A DNA stretch of 64,000 nucleotides from an uncultured Chitinophaga sp. GTDB lineage: Bacteria; Bacteroidota; Bacteroidia; Cytophagales; Cyclobacteriaceae. The DNA is taken from contig CABHOK010000002.1 of the NCBI GenBank assembly GCA_902168205.1, forward strand, positions 744,001-808,000, written 5' to 3'. This document shows positions 19,133 to 27,289 of this stretch, piece by piece. Within the stretch, counting starts at the first letter, position 1. Each line of letters opens with the position of its first letter. The translations under genes were made by a program, and so were the position numbers. Under the pieces are notes generated by a model. It had not been told where the DNA came from and did not search any database. It saw only the letters and a program-made list of their open reading frames with translations.

Positions 19133-19984
19133 TTAATAATCGCCCAGTGTTTCTTCGAGTTGAGCCAGGGCTTTCGCGAGCTCATCATCGTTCGGAGCAA
19201 CTCCGTGCCACTTGTGTGAGCCCACCATGTAATCAACACCAAAGCCCATTTCGGTCTTCATCAGGTTCATTACAGGTTTACCTTGTTTGGCAAGCTTTTG
19301 TGCGTTTTCCAAACCGGCAACAACTTCTTCCATTACGTTACCATTGAACTCCTGTACAATCCATCCGAAAGATTCCCACTTCGCACGGAGGTTGAGTAAT
19401 GATAATATTTTATCTACGGGACCATCGATCTGCTGACCGTTATAGTCAACTGTAGCAATCAGGTTATCAACTTTATTATGGCCTGCATACATAGCAGCTT
19501 CCCATACTTGCCCTTCCTGTAATTCGCCATCGCCCATCAACACATATACAAAGCGATCATCTTTGTTCAGCTTCTTGGCTTGCGCAGCACCGGAAGCAAC
19601 AGAAAGTCCTTGTCCAAGTGAACCTGAAGCAATGCGGATACCCGGCAGATGCTCATGTGTAGCAGGGTGGCCTTGTAAACGTGAATCGAGCTTACGGAAT
19701 GTAGCGAGTTCCTTAACATCAAAGTATCCGGACCTTGCCAAAGCAGCGTAGAACACCGGAGAAATGTGACCATTGGATAAGAAGAAAAGATCCTCACCGG
19801 CAGCGTTCATGTTGAACTTTGGATCATGCTTCATTAATTTAAAATACAGCGCAACGAAAAAATCGGTGCAGCCTAATGAACCGCCCGGGTGGCCCGACTG
19901 GCAGCTATGTACCATGCGCACAATATCTCTGCGGATCTGTGAACTTATCTTTTTAAGGGATGCGATGTCTGTTGCTTGGCTCAT
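19133..19984 (-). CDS. Transketolase, N-terminal subunit
   Basis: This is the diphosphate-binding half of split transketolase (283 residues). The thiamine diphosphate motif runs from GDGE at 151-154 to N182 (DYN). Histidines of the active site lie in SGHPGGS (H32), NGHISP (H73) and QGHPATH (H106). Its partner half is at 260-1216. It sits 84 bases downstream of the cyclophilin gene on the same strand and may share its transcript. The ORF start (MSQATDIASL) is clear. Confidence 0.93.
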   Translation of the reverse strand: MSQATDIASLKKISSQIRRDIVRMVHSCQSGHPGGSLGCTDFFVALYFKLMKHDPKFNMNAAGEDLFFLSNGHISPVFYAALARSGYFDVKELATFRKLDSRLQGHPATHEHLPGIRIASGSLGQGLSVASGAAQAKKLNKDDRFVYVLMGDGELQEGQVWEAAMYAGHNKVDNLIATVDYNGQQIDGPVDKILSLLNLRAKWESFGWIVQEFNGNVMEEVVAGLENAQKLAKQGKPVMNLMKTEMGFGVDYMVGSHKWHGVAPNDDELAKALAQLEETLGDY

Positions 19985-20068
19985 GAAGGTAAAAATTGTG
20001 TCGCGAAGATGCTGTAATTTTTTATACTGTAAAAGAAAAATGCCGTGTGATTTCGTGGACCAGCTCGT

Positions 20069-20752
20069 TTACTTTGATTCTACCACGCGAATCGTAAACG
20101 GAATTTTACGTAAAGGCTGATCGGTGTTGAAAACTTTCTCGCTGGCGATCTTGTCAACAATGTCAAGACCTTCGGTAACTTCACCAAACACCGTATAGCG
20201 CCCGTCCAGCGTCATATAGCCACCTACCGTTCGATAGGCTTCACGTTGTTCAGGCGTTACCTGTATACCCAGGTTACGTGCCTCTATATCGATGTCTTCA
20301 TCGGCATAGCGCGTACCATGCACGATGAAAAACTCAGCAGCAGATGATTCAAGGTTTGGATTATTTTCATCAACCCGCGCCATCGAGAGCGCACCTTTTT
20401 TATGATAGTACTTCGGGTTGAACTCGGAAGGTATACGGTAATTCAGTTTCTTTTTAAGATCACCACCTTGAATCATAAACTCATAAGCGATGCGATAAAA
20501 ATCGGAGTCATCATAATATCCTTCTTTGATAAGCTTGACAAAGTTAGCGCGATGTAGCGGAGTATCTTCAAACAAACGAAGCTTGATTGTGCCCATCTTC
20601 GTCTCAATGATCACTTCGTTCTCTGGATTCTCTTTACCGTATAGAGTCAACACTTCACGAATGTTGTCGGGTGTTATAACGACTGATTCTTTCTTCTGCG
20701 TGCAAGACACGAGCAGGAGAGTTGTTAATAATAGTATCGAATACCGAACCAT
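20069..20752 (-). CDS. Peptidylprolyl isomerase (cyclophilin type), lipoprotein
   Basis: A 227-residue protein with a lipoprotein signal (MVRYSILLLTTLLLVSC, lipidated Cys17) and a cyclophilin domain that catalyses proline cis-trans isomerisation during folding of envelope proteins. Family elements: ETKMGTIKLRLFEDTPLHRANF, FYRIAYEFMIQGGDL, KGALSMARVDENNPNLESSAAEFFIVHG, and YTVFGEVTEGLDIVDKIAS. An extra segment around residues 140-165 (DIDIEARNLGIQVTPEQREAY) interrupts the fold, as in other Bacteroidota lipoprotein cyclophilins. Some active-site aromatic/arginine residues of human cyclophilin are replaced, so activity may be low. Confidence 0.9.
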   Translation of the reverse strand: MVRYSILLLTTLLLVSCTQKKESVVITPDNIREVLTLYGKENPENEVIIETKMGTIKLRLFEDTPLHRANFVKLIKEGYYDDSDFYRIAYEFMIQGGDLKKKLNYRIPSEFNPKYYHKKGALSMARVDENNPNLESSAAEFFIVHGTRYADEDIDIEARNLGIQVTPEQREAYRTVGGYMTLDGRYTVFGEVTEGLDIVDKIASEKVFNTDQPLRKIPFTIRVVESK

Positions 20753-20864
20753 ATAGGCAGCGAGTAAGTTTTTAATTATGATTTTTTAAATGTAAAAACG
20801 TTTGCAATAATGTACAACGATAAAGCTTTTTTAGCGTATACTTTAATCTCTATCTTCGCCCCTT

Positions 20865-21758
20865 ATGGATAACAGGAAGCATTACTTGGCGGCCATCAGT
20901 GCATTTATCATCTGGGGATTCTTCTCAATTCCGTTACGGGCGTTGAAGGATTACTCGGCTGGTGAGATACTGTATTTCCGGATATTGTTCTCAACGTTAA
21001 TATTGCTTGTGATTATATTCGGATTCAAGCGTAAAGATATACGTAAAGACCTCACATTCTTTCGTTCGTTTACTGCTGAAAAGAAACGCAATGTTATTCT
21101 GCTTACGCTGGTTGGCGGTGTGTTACTCACGGTGAACTGGCTAACGTTCATTTATATAGTGAACCACATTAACATTAAGACCGCGTCATTCTCATACCTG
21201 ATCTGCCCGGTAATAACAGCTGTGTTGGGATATGTATTGATACAAGAGAAGATGTCGAGTCTGCAGTGGATAGCCGTTGCGTTGTGTACGCTGAGTTGTG
21301 TGGTAATGGGATTAAACTCTGCGCTTGAATTAGGCTATAGCTTCCTGACAGCCGCTACATACGCACTATATCTAATTTCCCAACGCAAGAACCAGGGTTT
21401 CGATCGCATTATTGTACTGGGCATACAAGTGCTATTCTCATTTATCATTCTGAATCTATTCTATAATCAGCTCATCCATGCGATACCGACATCATTTATG
21501 TTTTATGGATTAATTACCGGTATAGCTATACTCTTCACGGTGCTGCCTTTGTTCCTGAATTTATTTGCATTGAACCGGATCAACTCAGCCACCATCGGTA
21601 TACTGATGTATGTAAACCCCCTGATAAATTTCTCTGTTGCCTTTATCGTATTCGGAGAAACCGTAAACGCCATTCAACTGACAGGATACTTTCTCATTGT
21701 AGTTGCCCTCGTCATCTTCAACTACCCTGCGATGCGGTTTGTGATGGGGAATCGTTAA
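20865..21758 (+). CDS. rarD: EamA-family transporter, RarD-like
   Basis: A 297-residue integral membrane protein with about ten helices arranged as two EamA repeats. The opening (AISAFIIWGFFSIPLRALKDYSAGEILYFR) is typical of RarD proteins. RarD was linked to chloramphenicol resistance in other bacteria, but its true substrate is unknown; the family exports small metabolites. It is divergent from the cyclophilin gene, with 112 bases between the starts. A dispersed repeat and a strong terminator follow. Confidence 0.87.
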   Translation: MDNRKHYLAAISAFIIWGFFSIPLRALKDYSAGEILYFRILFSTLILLVIIFGFKRKDIRKDLTFFRSFTAEKKRNVILLTLVGGVLLTVNWLTFIYIVNHINIKTASFSYLICPVITAVLGYVLIQEKMSSLQWIAVALCTLSCVVMGLNSALELGYSFLTAATYALYLISQRKNQGFDRIIVLGIQVLFSFIILNLFYNQLIHAIPTSFMFYGLITGIAILFTVLPLFLNLFALNRINSATIGILMYVNPLINFSVAFIVFGETVNAIQLTGYFLIVVALVIFNYPAMRFVMGNR

Positions 21759-21765
21759 TGAGGGG

Positions 21766-21824
21766 GCTAGCTACGGGCCTCAGGACAGAGCATTATTCGT
21801 TAATCGTTATCTGTTAATGGCTGG
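21766..21824 (-). repeat. Dispersed repeat, copy inverted relative to 21951-22017
   Basis: Contains GGCCTCAGGACAGAG and ATTCGTTAATCGTTATCTGTTAATGG. Its reverse complement (CATTAACAGATAACGATTAACGAATAA...CTGTCCTGAGGCC) matches the words at 21951-22017. The two copies form a large inverted pair around the terminator. Confidence 0.75.
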
Positions 21825-21843
21825 GAAAAGCTATACGTTGATC

Positions 21844-21903
21844 AAAAAAAAGGAGCACAGCATATTACAAGATATATACTTTGTAATATGCTGTGCTTTT
21901 TTT
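21844..21903. terminator. Strong bidirectional terminator between rarD and the PBP gene
   Basis: Perfect 17-base arms at 21854-21870 (AGCACAGCATATTACAA) and 21881-21897, separated by ten bases, with an A-run before and a T-run after. It should end both the rarD transcript and the converging penicillin-binding protein transcript. Confidence 0.92.
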
Positions 21904-21950
21904 CGTACTATACCAGGACGTGTATCCTTTAGCAGCGGAGTTATACATTG

Positions 21951-22017
21951 AAACGGATAACTGTTAACCATTGGCGATTAACGAATAACGCTTCTGTCCT
22001 GAAGCCAGCCACCAACT
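21951..22017 (+). repeat. Dispersed repeat next to the PBP stop codon
   Basis: Contains AACGGATAACTGTTAACC, GATTAACGAATAACG and CTGTCCTGAAGCCAGCCA. It touches the stop codon of the penicillin-binding protein (22016). Related copies lie at 12979-13151 and 21766-21824. Confidence 0.75.
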
Positions 22018-24490
22018 ATCCCCCCAGATTCTCCAGGTTCTGCAAATCGTTCGAGGTGCTATCGTTCGGCTGACTTGCCTGTAACTTTCTCACCTTGCGT
22101 TTATAGAGTTTTTCCATAAACGATTCTTTCAATGTAGAAAGCGTATCGGCTTGTCGTATAGAGTCCTGTTTGGATACCATGATCTTCAACTCGGCAAGCA
22201 ATGCATCATCAAGTTCATACAGATCACAGCTTAGTCTGCGTTGCAAATCATAGGGTAAATTTGGAAAAGTAGCTTTCGATATATTTTCAAAACGTTTATC
22301 ATCGTTTACCTGTCTCATAAAGTAACCAAACATTGGTAACGCTGTGCTTGAACCCTGCCCAAGTTCTGTACTTCTGAAATGTATACGCGGATCGTCAGCA
22401 CCTGCCCATGTTCCTACAACAAGATTTGGAGTCATTGCCATGAACCATCCGTCAGCGTTCGCTTGTGTTGTTCCTGTTTTGCCTGCGACATCATTTAACA
22501 CGCCATACTTCCAGCGTAGACGCGATGCTGTACCTTCGTGTACAACGGTCTGTAACATTTGTCTTACCAGCAATGCAGCTTCTTTTGAGACAGCGCGTAT
22601 ACCTTTTGTATTCGGTTTGAAGTTGTCGTATACATTACCGTATAAATCTTTTATAGCCGTGATATGATAGGGGAGAACTGTAACACCTTCGTTCGCGAGA
22701 CAAGCATAGGCTGTTGTCATTTCCGTAAGCGACACCGAAGAAGATCCCAATGCAACGGAAGGTACATGTTTCATCTCACTGATCACACCCATCTTTCTGG
22801 ATAATGCAATGGTGCTGTCAACACCAGCCATCTCAATCAGTTTTACTGATACTGTATTCACTGAGTACGCGAGTGCGCCACGCATTGAATATTTTACCTG
22901 GTAATCGTTTTGTGTATTGCGCGGTGTCCACTTATCGCCTTCCTCATCAATATAGGTTTTACGTTCGGCTGATATAAAATCACAGGGTTCAAATCCTTTC
23001 TCAATCGCCATCGCATATACGATAGGTTTGAAAGTAGAACCCACCTGGCGCTTGGTAGAAACCTTTACGTGATCATATTGAAAGAAGTCGTGATCAATAC
23101 CACCCACCCAGGCTTTGATCTGTCCTGTCTTCGGATCCATAGCCAGGAGACCGGCATTGAGAAATTGAATGTGATGTTTGATGGAATCGATCGGACTCAT
23201 CTTTACCGCCTTTTCACCTTCCCATGAGAACACGCGCATCGGTACAGGTTTCTGTAACTCGTTGAGTATTTCTTCTTCCGACATACCGCGTTCTTTCATG
23301 CGCTGGTAGCGATCACAACGATGAATAGCATCCTGGATCACTTCCTCATTTTTTTGCCATGGATTTTCTTTTCTCCAGTGATCGAAGAATTGTTTTTGTA
23401 CGTCTGTCATGTGCTGGGCAACAGCTTTTTCAGCATATTCTTGCAGTCGGGAATCTATTGTGGTATATATTTTCAAGCCATCGGTATATATATTGTATGG
23501 AGAACCATCCGGTTTGGAGTTGTTCTTACACCACGTCATGAGTTCTGCTTTTACATACTCGCGGAAATAGGGGGCAAGTCCCTGGTGGTGCGATATACTG
23601 TTATACTTCAGCCCGAGTGCTTCCTTCTTCAATGAATCAAGTTCTTCTTTTGATATATAGTTATACTTGTTCATTTGCGAGAGCACTACATTTCTGCGTG
23701 TAAGCGATCGCTCCGGAAAGAGACGCGGGTTATAGGAGTTGGTTGCCTTGAGCATCCCCACCAATACAGCGGCCTGATTAACCGTGAGATCTTTCGCTGT
23801 ACAAGAGAAGAAACGTTTCGCAGCAGCTTCGATACCAAAGGTCTGGTCAGCAAATGGAATGGTGTTGAGATATAGCGTGATGAGATCTTTTTTAGAGTAT
23901 AGATCTTCGAGTCGCTGTGCCGTTACCAACTCACGAGACTTGTTGATGAGCATAGAGAAAACCCAATATCGCTTTCGCGGATACAGGTTCTTGGCAAGCT
24001 GTTGTGTAATGGTACTACCTCCACCAGCAGATTCTTCCTGCATCAGGATGGACTTGATAAATACACGTCCTAAACTTTCGAAGTCAACACCACTGTGTTC
24101 GTAGAACCGTACATCTTCAGTAGCGATGAGCGCATCAATTACATCGGGAGAGATGTCTTCGAATTTGATTTCAGTGCGGTCTTGTATATAGTAACGGCCG
24201 AGCAGCACACTGTCAGCACTATAAATTTCGGAAGCAACCTGGTTTTGGATTTTTCGCAGCGTGCGTTTGCTCGGAATTTGAATCCACACAAAGATCATCA
24301 GAATGAGCGGTGGACCTAAAATAATAGAACCGAAGATCGACCATCTGCGGGCTTTCGGGTGTGTTCGGTAATACTCACGGATTTTACCGTATCGGGTTTT
24401 GATGAACTGAATAGCAGGCTCTGCTTTCTGCAGCAGTAGCGAGTAGAAGTCACGAAGTTTACCAACCAGATTTTTAAAAAATTCTTGCAT
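22016..24490 (-). CDS. Penicillin-binding protein 1A (bifunctional class A)
   Basis: Builds cell-wall peptidoglycan: a GT51 glycosyltransferase followed by a transpeptidase. A cytoplasmic N-terminus and one membrane helix (SIFGSIILGPPLILMIFVWI, about 50-70) precede the GT51 motifs ATEDVRFYEHSGVD and GGSTITQQLAKNLYP. The transpeptidase shows SxxK in GSTFKPIVY, SVN in AYSVNTVS and KTGTT in VAGKTGTTQANADG. The C-terminal tail (about 60 residues) is charged and Ser/Asn-rich. The frame is open to 24550, but MQEFFKNLVGKL at 24490 is the better start because the upstream part is hydrophobic and not conserved in type. Confidence 0.95.
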   Translation of the reverse strand: MQEFFKNLVGKLRDFYSLLLQKAEPAIQFIKTRYGKIREYYRTHPKARRWSIFGSIILGPPLILMIFVWIQIPSKRTLRKIQNQVASEIYSADSVLLGRYYIQDRTEIKFEDISPDVIDALIATEDVRFYEHSGVDFESLGRVFIKSILMQEESAGGGSTITQQLAKNLYPRKRYWVFSMLINKSRELVTAQRLEDLYSKKDLITLYLNTIPFADQTFGIEAAAKRFFSCTAKDLTVNQAAVLVGMLKATNSYNPRLFPERSLTRRNVVLSQMNKYNYISKEELDSLKKEALGLKYNSISHHQGLAPYFREYVKAELMTWCKNNSKPDGSPYNIYTDGLKIYTTIDSRLQEYAEKAVAQHMTDVQKQFFDHWRKENPWQKNEEVIQDAIHRCDRYQRMKERGMSEEEILNELQKPVPMRVFSWEGEKAVKMSPIDSIKHHIQFLNAGLLAMDPKTGQIKAWVGGIDHDFFQYDHVKVSTKRQVGSTFKPIVYAMAIEKGFEPCDFISAERKTYIDEEGDKWTPRNTQNDYQVKYSMRGALAYSVNTVSVKLIEMAGVDSTIALSRKMGVISEMKHVPSVALGSSSVSLTEMTTAYACLANEGVTVLPYHITAIKDLYGNVYDNFKPNTKGIRAVSKEAALLVRQMLQTVVHEGTASRLRWKYGVLNDVAGKTGTTQANADGWFMAMTPNLVVGTWAGADDPRIHFRSTELGQGSSTALPMFGYFMRQVNDDKRFENISKATFPNLPYDLQRRLSCDLYELDDALLAELKIMVSKQDSIRQADTLSTLKESFMEKLYKRKVRKLQASQPNDSTSNDLQNLENLGG

Positions 24491-25018
24491 ACTATTCACG
24501 TCAACAAAAACGAAAGGAGGTAAGATAATTACCAGCACATTATATAACAATCAGGAAGCGATATACATTGGGTTGATTTATCGCCTGATGTTATGGTAGG
24601 AGAGTTTATTAAACTTAAAAGCCTTCAAATCTATAGATTCGAAGGCTTTATTTTGCGCAAATATAAGATTAAACATTGAAGTCCAGAATTTCATGTCGGA
24701 TTTTGTTACAGGGCAATCCAATGGCTAGCGTAAGTTGATGATTTTCAGTCTCTTTGATCGGGTAGTTTTTCTGCTTACAAGTTATTCCTGATGGCGGCCA
24801 TCTTTAGGCTGTAGTAAGCCTTTGGAGTTCAATAATTAATTAATACGCGCGCCAAGCAAAATTCAAAATTGGAGGCAGCGTTGGAAAACTTTCTTCTATG
24901 AAGAATCCAAGTTTTAACTTCGCAGCCATCGGTTCATACAGGAAAAGCTTGTGACTGTGTTAGACAATTCGGTGTTAAGCCTTAATTTGTATTCTAACTT
25001 GAACAAAGATAAGCGAGC
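24491..25018. other. Gene-free A/T-rich divergent intergenic region
   Basis: A 528-base gap between two divergent genes. It holds the palindrome at 24618-24649, a TATATTTG minus-strand -7-like box at 24658-24665 and a small hairpin AGGCT/AGCCT at 24806-24821. No reading frame above about 20 codons with gene-like features was found. Composition is A/T-richer than the surrounding operons. Confidence 0.6.
24618..24649. terminator. Orphan terminator-like palindrome
   Basis: Sixteen-base arms AAAGCCTTCAAATCTA and TAGATTCGAAGGCTTT match at 15 of 16 positions and run into TTATTTTG. No gene ends here on either strand: both neighbours point away. It may be a 5' untranslated hairpin of the PBP transcript, the end of a small RNA or a leftover of a lost gene. 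Confidence 0.5.
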
Positions 25019-25933
25019 ATGAGCAAGCAACAACTCAGGTATACCTTCTACTATATTGACAATTGTAATATGTGTGGTTCTCGAACCAGGGACCATAAAA
25101 TTTTAGGAAAACGTTTAAATCAGTCTCAGGGGAAAAATCCAGGGAATAAAGTCGGTATTACGACCACCGTAGCTAAGTGCTCGAACTGTGGATTGGTATA
25201 TTCAAACCCGCAGCCTATACCAGAAGATTTACAAGATCATTATGGAGTATTGCCAGAATCTTATTGGACGAGAGAGTATTTTACTGTAGCAGAAAACTAC
25301 TTTGAAAGTGAGGTAAACCGCGCCAAAGATCTGGTTGCTTTCAAGGCGGGCATGAAGTCGCTGGACATAGGAGCAGGTTTAGGAAAGGCGATGTTAGCCA
25401 TGGATCGAGCGGGGTTCGATTGTTATGGTTTTGAAGCATCCGAACAATTTTTTAACCACGCTATTGCCCAAATGGGAGTAAGTTCGGAAAAGCTAAGACT
25501 TGGAATGATTGAGAATGTAGAGTATCCGGAGAATCACTTTGATTTTATTACGTTTGGCGCAGTGTTAGAACATCTATACGATCCATCACAATCAATCATG
25601 AAGGCTTTAAAATGGTTAAAATCACATGGTGTTATACATATTGAAGTTCCCTCGTCTGAGTGGCTCATAAATAAACTTATAAACCTGTTTTACAAGATAA
25701 ACCGAACCGATTACGTTGGCAATATTAGCCCTATGCATGAGCCCTATCATCTTTATGAATTTGGATTAAAATCATTTCGCGAGCATGCACGTTTACATGG
25801 ATACGAAATAGCACATTATGAGTACTACATCTGTCAAACATATATGCCTAAGATTACAGACTATATATTGAAACCTTATATGCGATGGACTGACACAGGG
25901 ATGCAACTGTGTGTCTGGCTTCGTAAGAAATAG
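25019..25933 (+). CDS. Zinc-ribbon class I SAM-dependent methyltransferase
   Basis: A 304-residue protein with an N-terminal four-cysteine ribbon (C16, C19, C54, C57) and a Rossmann methyltransferase core: LDIGAGLGK at 115-123, acidic E139 after strand 2 (CYGFEA), and FDFITFGAVLEHLYDP near 180-195. This architecture resembles Methyltransf_23 proteins that modify sugars or other small molecules in surface-glycan and secondary-metabolite clusters. It stands alone here with no sugar genes next to it. Its codons are A/T-richer than those of the complex I or KDO genes, and it lies beside a tRNA cluster, so horizontal transfer is plausible. The acceptor is unknown. Confidence 0.82.
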   Translation: MSKQQLRYTFYYIDNCNMCGSRTRDHKILGKRLNQSQGKNPGNKVGITTTVAKCSNCGLVYSNPQPIPEDLQDHYGVLPESYWTREYFTVAENYFESEVNRAKDLVAFKAGMKSLDIGAGLGKAMLAMDRAGFDCYGFEASEQFFNHAIAQMGVSSEKLRLGMIENVEYPENHFDFITFGAVLEHLYDPSQSIMKALKWLKSHGVIHIEVPSSEWLINKLINLFYKINRTDYVGNISPMHEPYHLYEFGLKSFREHARLHGYEIAHYEYYICQTYMPKITDYILKPYMRWTDTGMQLCVWLRKK

Positions 25934-25990
25934 GAGACATTTAATCAGTCAAGAGGAAACACACTTTAGTTAACCGACTATAAATATCCA

Positions 25991-26062
25991 AAAAGAGTTA
26001 AGTTCAGCAGTGATCGCATAGTTGTCCAAAATTTCAATAGAGGTTAACCCCTTAACTCTTTT
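25991..26062. repeat. Perfect 12-base inverted repeat
   Basis: AAAAGAGTTAAG and its exact reverse complement are 48 bases apart. Transcribed rightward it ends in TTTTATCC, a weak terminator form. It may close the methyltransferase transcript or be a mobile-element scar. Confidence 0.5.
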
Positions 26063-26350
26063 ATCCTGTAAAGCAATTTCTATATATAAGCTCCCACGAA
26101 TTCTGTGGACACTGATCATTAACCAGAATAATTTCAAAAATCAACGGAGATTTTCTTCAGTGTATTAACCAAACGTTGATAAGACGGGAACTACAAATTT
26201 TCTGCAGAGTAGATATAATTCTCGTCACTTTAAATTACTCCTGAGTGAAGGTTTATATCTTACTGAGTTACTGGAATTTTAGTATTCCGTTTGGACGGAT
26301 ATAGTTGATGAAAGTTTGAACTCAAAATGAGTCGTGAGAATGTAAACATA

Positions 26351-26385
26351 AAAAAAAGTGGACAAGAATTGCTTCATTGTCCACT
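26351..26385 (-). terminator. Terminator of the tRNA-Pro transcript
   Basis: On the minus strand, nine-base arms (AGTGGACAA and TTGTCCACT, plus coordinates 26377-26385 and 26357-26365) are followed by seven T. It sits 8 bases past the tRNA-Pro 3' end. Confidence 0.88.
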
Positions 26386-26392
26386 TAAAGAG

Positions 26393-26466
26393 TCGGGGTG
26401 GCAGGATTCGAACCTACGACCTCTTGGTCCCAAACCAAGCGCGATACCGGGCTACGCTACACCCCG
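26393..26466 (-). tRNA. tRNA-Pro (TGG anticodon)
   Basis: The 74-base cloverleaf reads CGGGGTGTAGCGTAGCCCGG at its 5' end, has an anticodon stem around loop TTTGGGA (anticodon TGG), the T-loop GGTTCGAATCC, and 3' CACCCCGA pairing with the 5' CGGGGTG. No CCA is encoded. A -7-like box (TATCTTTG, minus strand, 26494-26501) lies about 30 bases upstream. Confidence 0.97.
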
Positions 26467-26493
26467 AGATGGTATCTTTCGTTTATCGAGGCG

Positions 26494-26501
26494 CAAAGAT
26501 A
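26494..26501 (-). promoter_or_regulatory. Predicted -7 promoter box for tRNA-Pro
   Basis: Minus-strand TATCTTTG matches the Bacteroidota primary-sigma consensus TAnnTTTG. An ATTG (consensus TTTG) lies about 22 bases further upstream (near 26524). Placement just ahead of the tRNA supports it. Confidence 0.5.
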
Positions 26502-26564
26502 TACTTTTTATTGTTACCTCAATCAATTGAATCCAAAATGATTTGAATTCTTTTTTATTTTTTG

Positions 26565-26638
26565 TGATCCCGGCTGGAATCGAACCAGCAACCTACTGCT
26601 TAGAAGGCAGTTGCTCTATCCAATTGAGCTACGAGACC
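26565..26638 (-). tRNA. tRNA-Arg (TCT anticodon)
   Basis: The 74-base sequence starts GGTCTCGTAGCTCAATTGG, has anticodon loop CTTCTAA (TCT), T-arm GCTGGTTCGATTCCAGC and 3' end CGGGATCA. The acceptor stem GGTCTCG/CGGGATC pairs with one wobble-type position. Partial, decayed copies of this tRNA lie next to it at 26644-26785. Confidence 0.95.
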
Positions 26639-26643
26639 TTTTA

Positions 26644-26714
26644 CTTTTTCTCTCTCGAACATCAACCTTCCCGAATGAGATCAGGATGTTCTATCCAATT
26701 GAGTTACGAAAACC
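26644..26714 (-). pseudogene. Decayed tRNA copy (tRNA-Arg-like 5' half)
   Basis: The minus strand reads GGTTTTCGTAACTCAATTGG then ATAGAACA, which matches the first 28 bases of tRNA-Arg with few changes. A broken anticodon arm (CCTGATCTCATTCGGG) and a T-loop (GTTCGAGA) follow, but the 3' acceptor strand is missing. It cannot fold as a working tRNA. Confidence 0.6.
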
Positions 26715-26754
26715 CTTCTATTTTTCGTGAGCTTTCCTTTCGGTAACTCTTTAT

Positions 26755-26785
26755 CTTTTTCTCTTTCGAACATTAACCTTCCCGA
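26755..26785 (-). repeat. Second copy of the decayed tRNA 3' portion
   Basis: These 31 bases match 26644-26674 at 29 positions, 111 bases apart. The pair covers the variable-loop/T-loop part (minus strand GGGAAGGTTAATGTTCGAAAG). It shows tandem duplication of tRNA-derived sequence between tRNA-Arg and the four-helix-bundle gene. Confidence 0.65.
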
Positions 26786-26816
26786 TTTTTCCGAGAAGCC
26801 TTTTGAAGTGCTTTGG

Positions 26817-27167
26817 TTATTCTGAATGACTGCGGTACATGCCCAGCAGCATTTTTGAAACCTTCTCATAGCGATCGTATAGATCCTGAGCCTGCGACAG
26901 TGGTATCGAGTTTAATTCTCCCAATACCTGTAAGATCGCCACACACTCAAATACAGCACTTCTTGCTATCGTGATGTAGTGCTTTTTATCAGCACTCGTC
27001 ATACGGCCGGTTCCTTCCGCAAGATTTAACAAGATGTCCATGCAAGCTTTCTTCCACTGATCCTTAATATAGGGATCAAGCTTCTCGTTTGAGAAGATGA
27101 TTTTCAGGGAATCCGTTACCAGATTTTTTGCGATCTGGTATACTTCTAGTTTTTCAAAATCAAACAT
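26817..27167 (-). CDS. Four-helix-bundle protein (S23/IVP-like)
   Basis: A 116-residue protein with the family opening FDFEKLEVYQIAKNLV, then DQWKKACMDILLNLAEGTGRMTSADKKHYITIARSA, and closing helix YEKVSKMLLGMYRS. The family was named for proteins found in intervening sequences of 23S rRNA genes; stand-alone copies are frequent in Bacteroidota and their function is unknown. The fold is shared with Avd of diversity-generating retroelements, but no reverse transcriptase is here. It lies between decayed tRNA fragments and tRNA-Ser, on the same strand as the tRNAs. Confidence 0.88.
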   Translation of the reverse strand: MFDFEKLEVYQIAKNLVTDSLKIIFSNEKLDPYIKDQWKKACMDILLNLAEGTGRMTSADKKHYITIARSAVFECVAILQVLGELNSIPLSQAQDLYDRYEKVSKMLLGMYRSHSE

Positions 27168-27199
27168 GGTGCTGTTTTAGTCACATCACAACCGCGTTA

Positions 27200-27289
<90 letters not shown>

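Larger units (their letters stand above)
25934..26392. other. Gene-free A/T-rich region between methyltransferase and tRNAs
   Basis: No supported gene in about 460 bases. It contains a perfect 12-base inverted repeat (AAAAGAGTTAAG at 25991-26002 and CTTAACTCTTTT at 26051-26062) and the tRNA-Pro terminator at its right end. Confidence 0.6.

Noticed and set aside
26644-26714. Additional functional tRNA
   Set aside because: The 5' half looks like tRNA-Arg, but the anticodon loop is off-size and the 3' acceptor strand does not exist.
26817-27167. Avd protein of a diversity-generating retroelement
   Set aside because: The fold family is related, but there is no reverse transcriptase or template/variable repeat pair in the vicinity.
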